Source: Lunularia cruciata
Taxonomy: Eukaryota > Streptophyta > Marchantiopsida > Lunulariales > Lunulariaceae
Assembly (NCBI GenBank): GCA_948567375.1
Contig: OX419758.1
Coordinates: 41,617,473 to 41,681,472, forward strand
DNA: 64,000 nt
Reading direction: 5' to 3'
Shown here: positions 63,731 to 64,000 of the stretch, piece after piece
How positions within the stretch are numbered: the stretch's first letter is position 1
Layout: each line of letters opens with the position of its first letter
The notes under the pieces: generated by a model
Told to the model about the DNA's origin: nothing
Database searches by the model: none
Seen by the model: only the letters and a program-made list of their open reading frames with translations
Made by a program: the position numbers and the translations under genes

Positions 63731-64000
63731 AGTCATGGATCAAAGGAGTTGCTTGCTTAAAATCGACTTTTGTCATCAAGTGAGGTCACGTCATCCATCC
63801 TACTACCGTAAGCAATCTACTCTAGAGTGGAGAGTCTTTTCCAGGTATTGTCCCCGTTCCAGTTCTTTCTCATTGGAAGAAGAAACATGCGTGTCATGAG
63901 TTATAGTACCCACTCCAATGCGTGTTCTAGCTACTTCCAACAATGAAGACGCGAAGATCTACACGGTCTCGAATCACCACGCACTTATCTTGATTGGTCC

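Overview
The window looks like nuclear DNA of a seedless land plant, most likely a moss. The evidence is short GT-AG introns, a multi-exon P-class pentatricopeptide (PPR) gene, an intact UFM1-activating enzyme gene (UBA5), a plant-type intronless histone H3 gene, a mitochondrial GrpE gene, and plant Ty3/gypsy and Ty1/copia elements. No bacterial operon, phage, CRISPR array, rRNA or tRNA gene was seen. Species cannot be fixed from the sequence alone.

Layout. 1-5.95 kb: minus-strand remnant of a Ty3/gypsy element that runs off the left edge. Between its gag/protease side and its reverse transcriptase lies a recognisable cytosine-5 DNA methyltransferase module. 5.95-10.9 kb: no firm gene; one doubtful terminal exon and a strong 16-bp-arm hairpin. 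10.9-22.3 kb: minus-strand PPR gene. Eleven exons are resolved, ten junctions between them are phase 0, and one intron holds a 4.7-kb copia element. 22.3-24.27 kb: intergenic or unresolved 5' part of the PPR gene, with a striking GTAC array. 24.27-28.14 kb: minus-strand UBA5, twelve exons resolved plus a candidate first exon. 28.6-47.9 kb: very AT-rich, nearly gene-free land with a second, rearranged copy of the same gypsy family (35.3-38.8 kb), a perfect 66-bp palindrome, other hairpins and short tandem repeats. 48.41-48.82 kb: histone H3. 50.50-52.80 kb: five-exon mitochondrial GrpE. 54.36-54.92 kb: acidic protein of unknown function. 55-63.4 kb: no convincing genes; clusters of GTAC and CACGTA/CGCGTAA motifs. 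63.46-63.73 kb: possible last exons of a gene entering from the right.

The host genes are unrelated housekeeping functions: organelle RNA metabolism, UFMylation, chromatin and mitochondrial protein folding. They do not form a cluster.

The two most notable observations concern retroelements. (1) A chromodomain-type Ty3/gypsy family carries a cytosine-5 methyltransferase between gag and reverse transcriptase; it is seen independently in two decayed copies in opposite orientation. (2) The copia insertion is circularly permuted: gag-pol comes first, its LTR-like segment and gag start codon lie at the far right, and it is bounded by a 73-bp direct repeat that begins TG and ends CA, with a perfect 5-bp target duplication.
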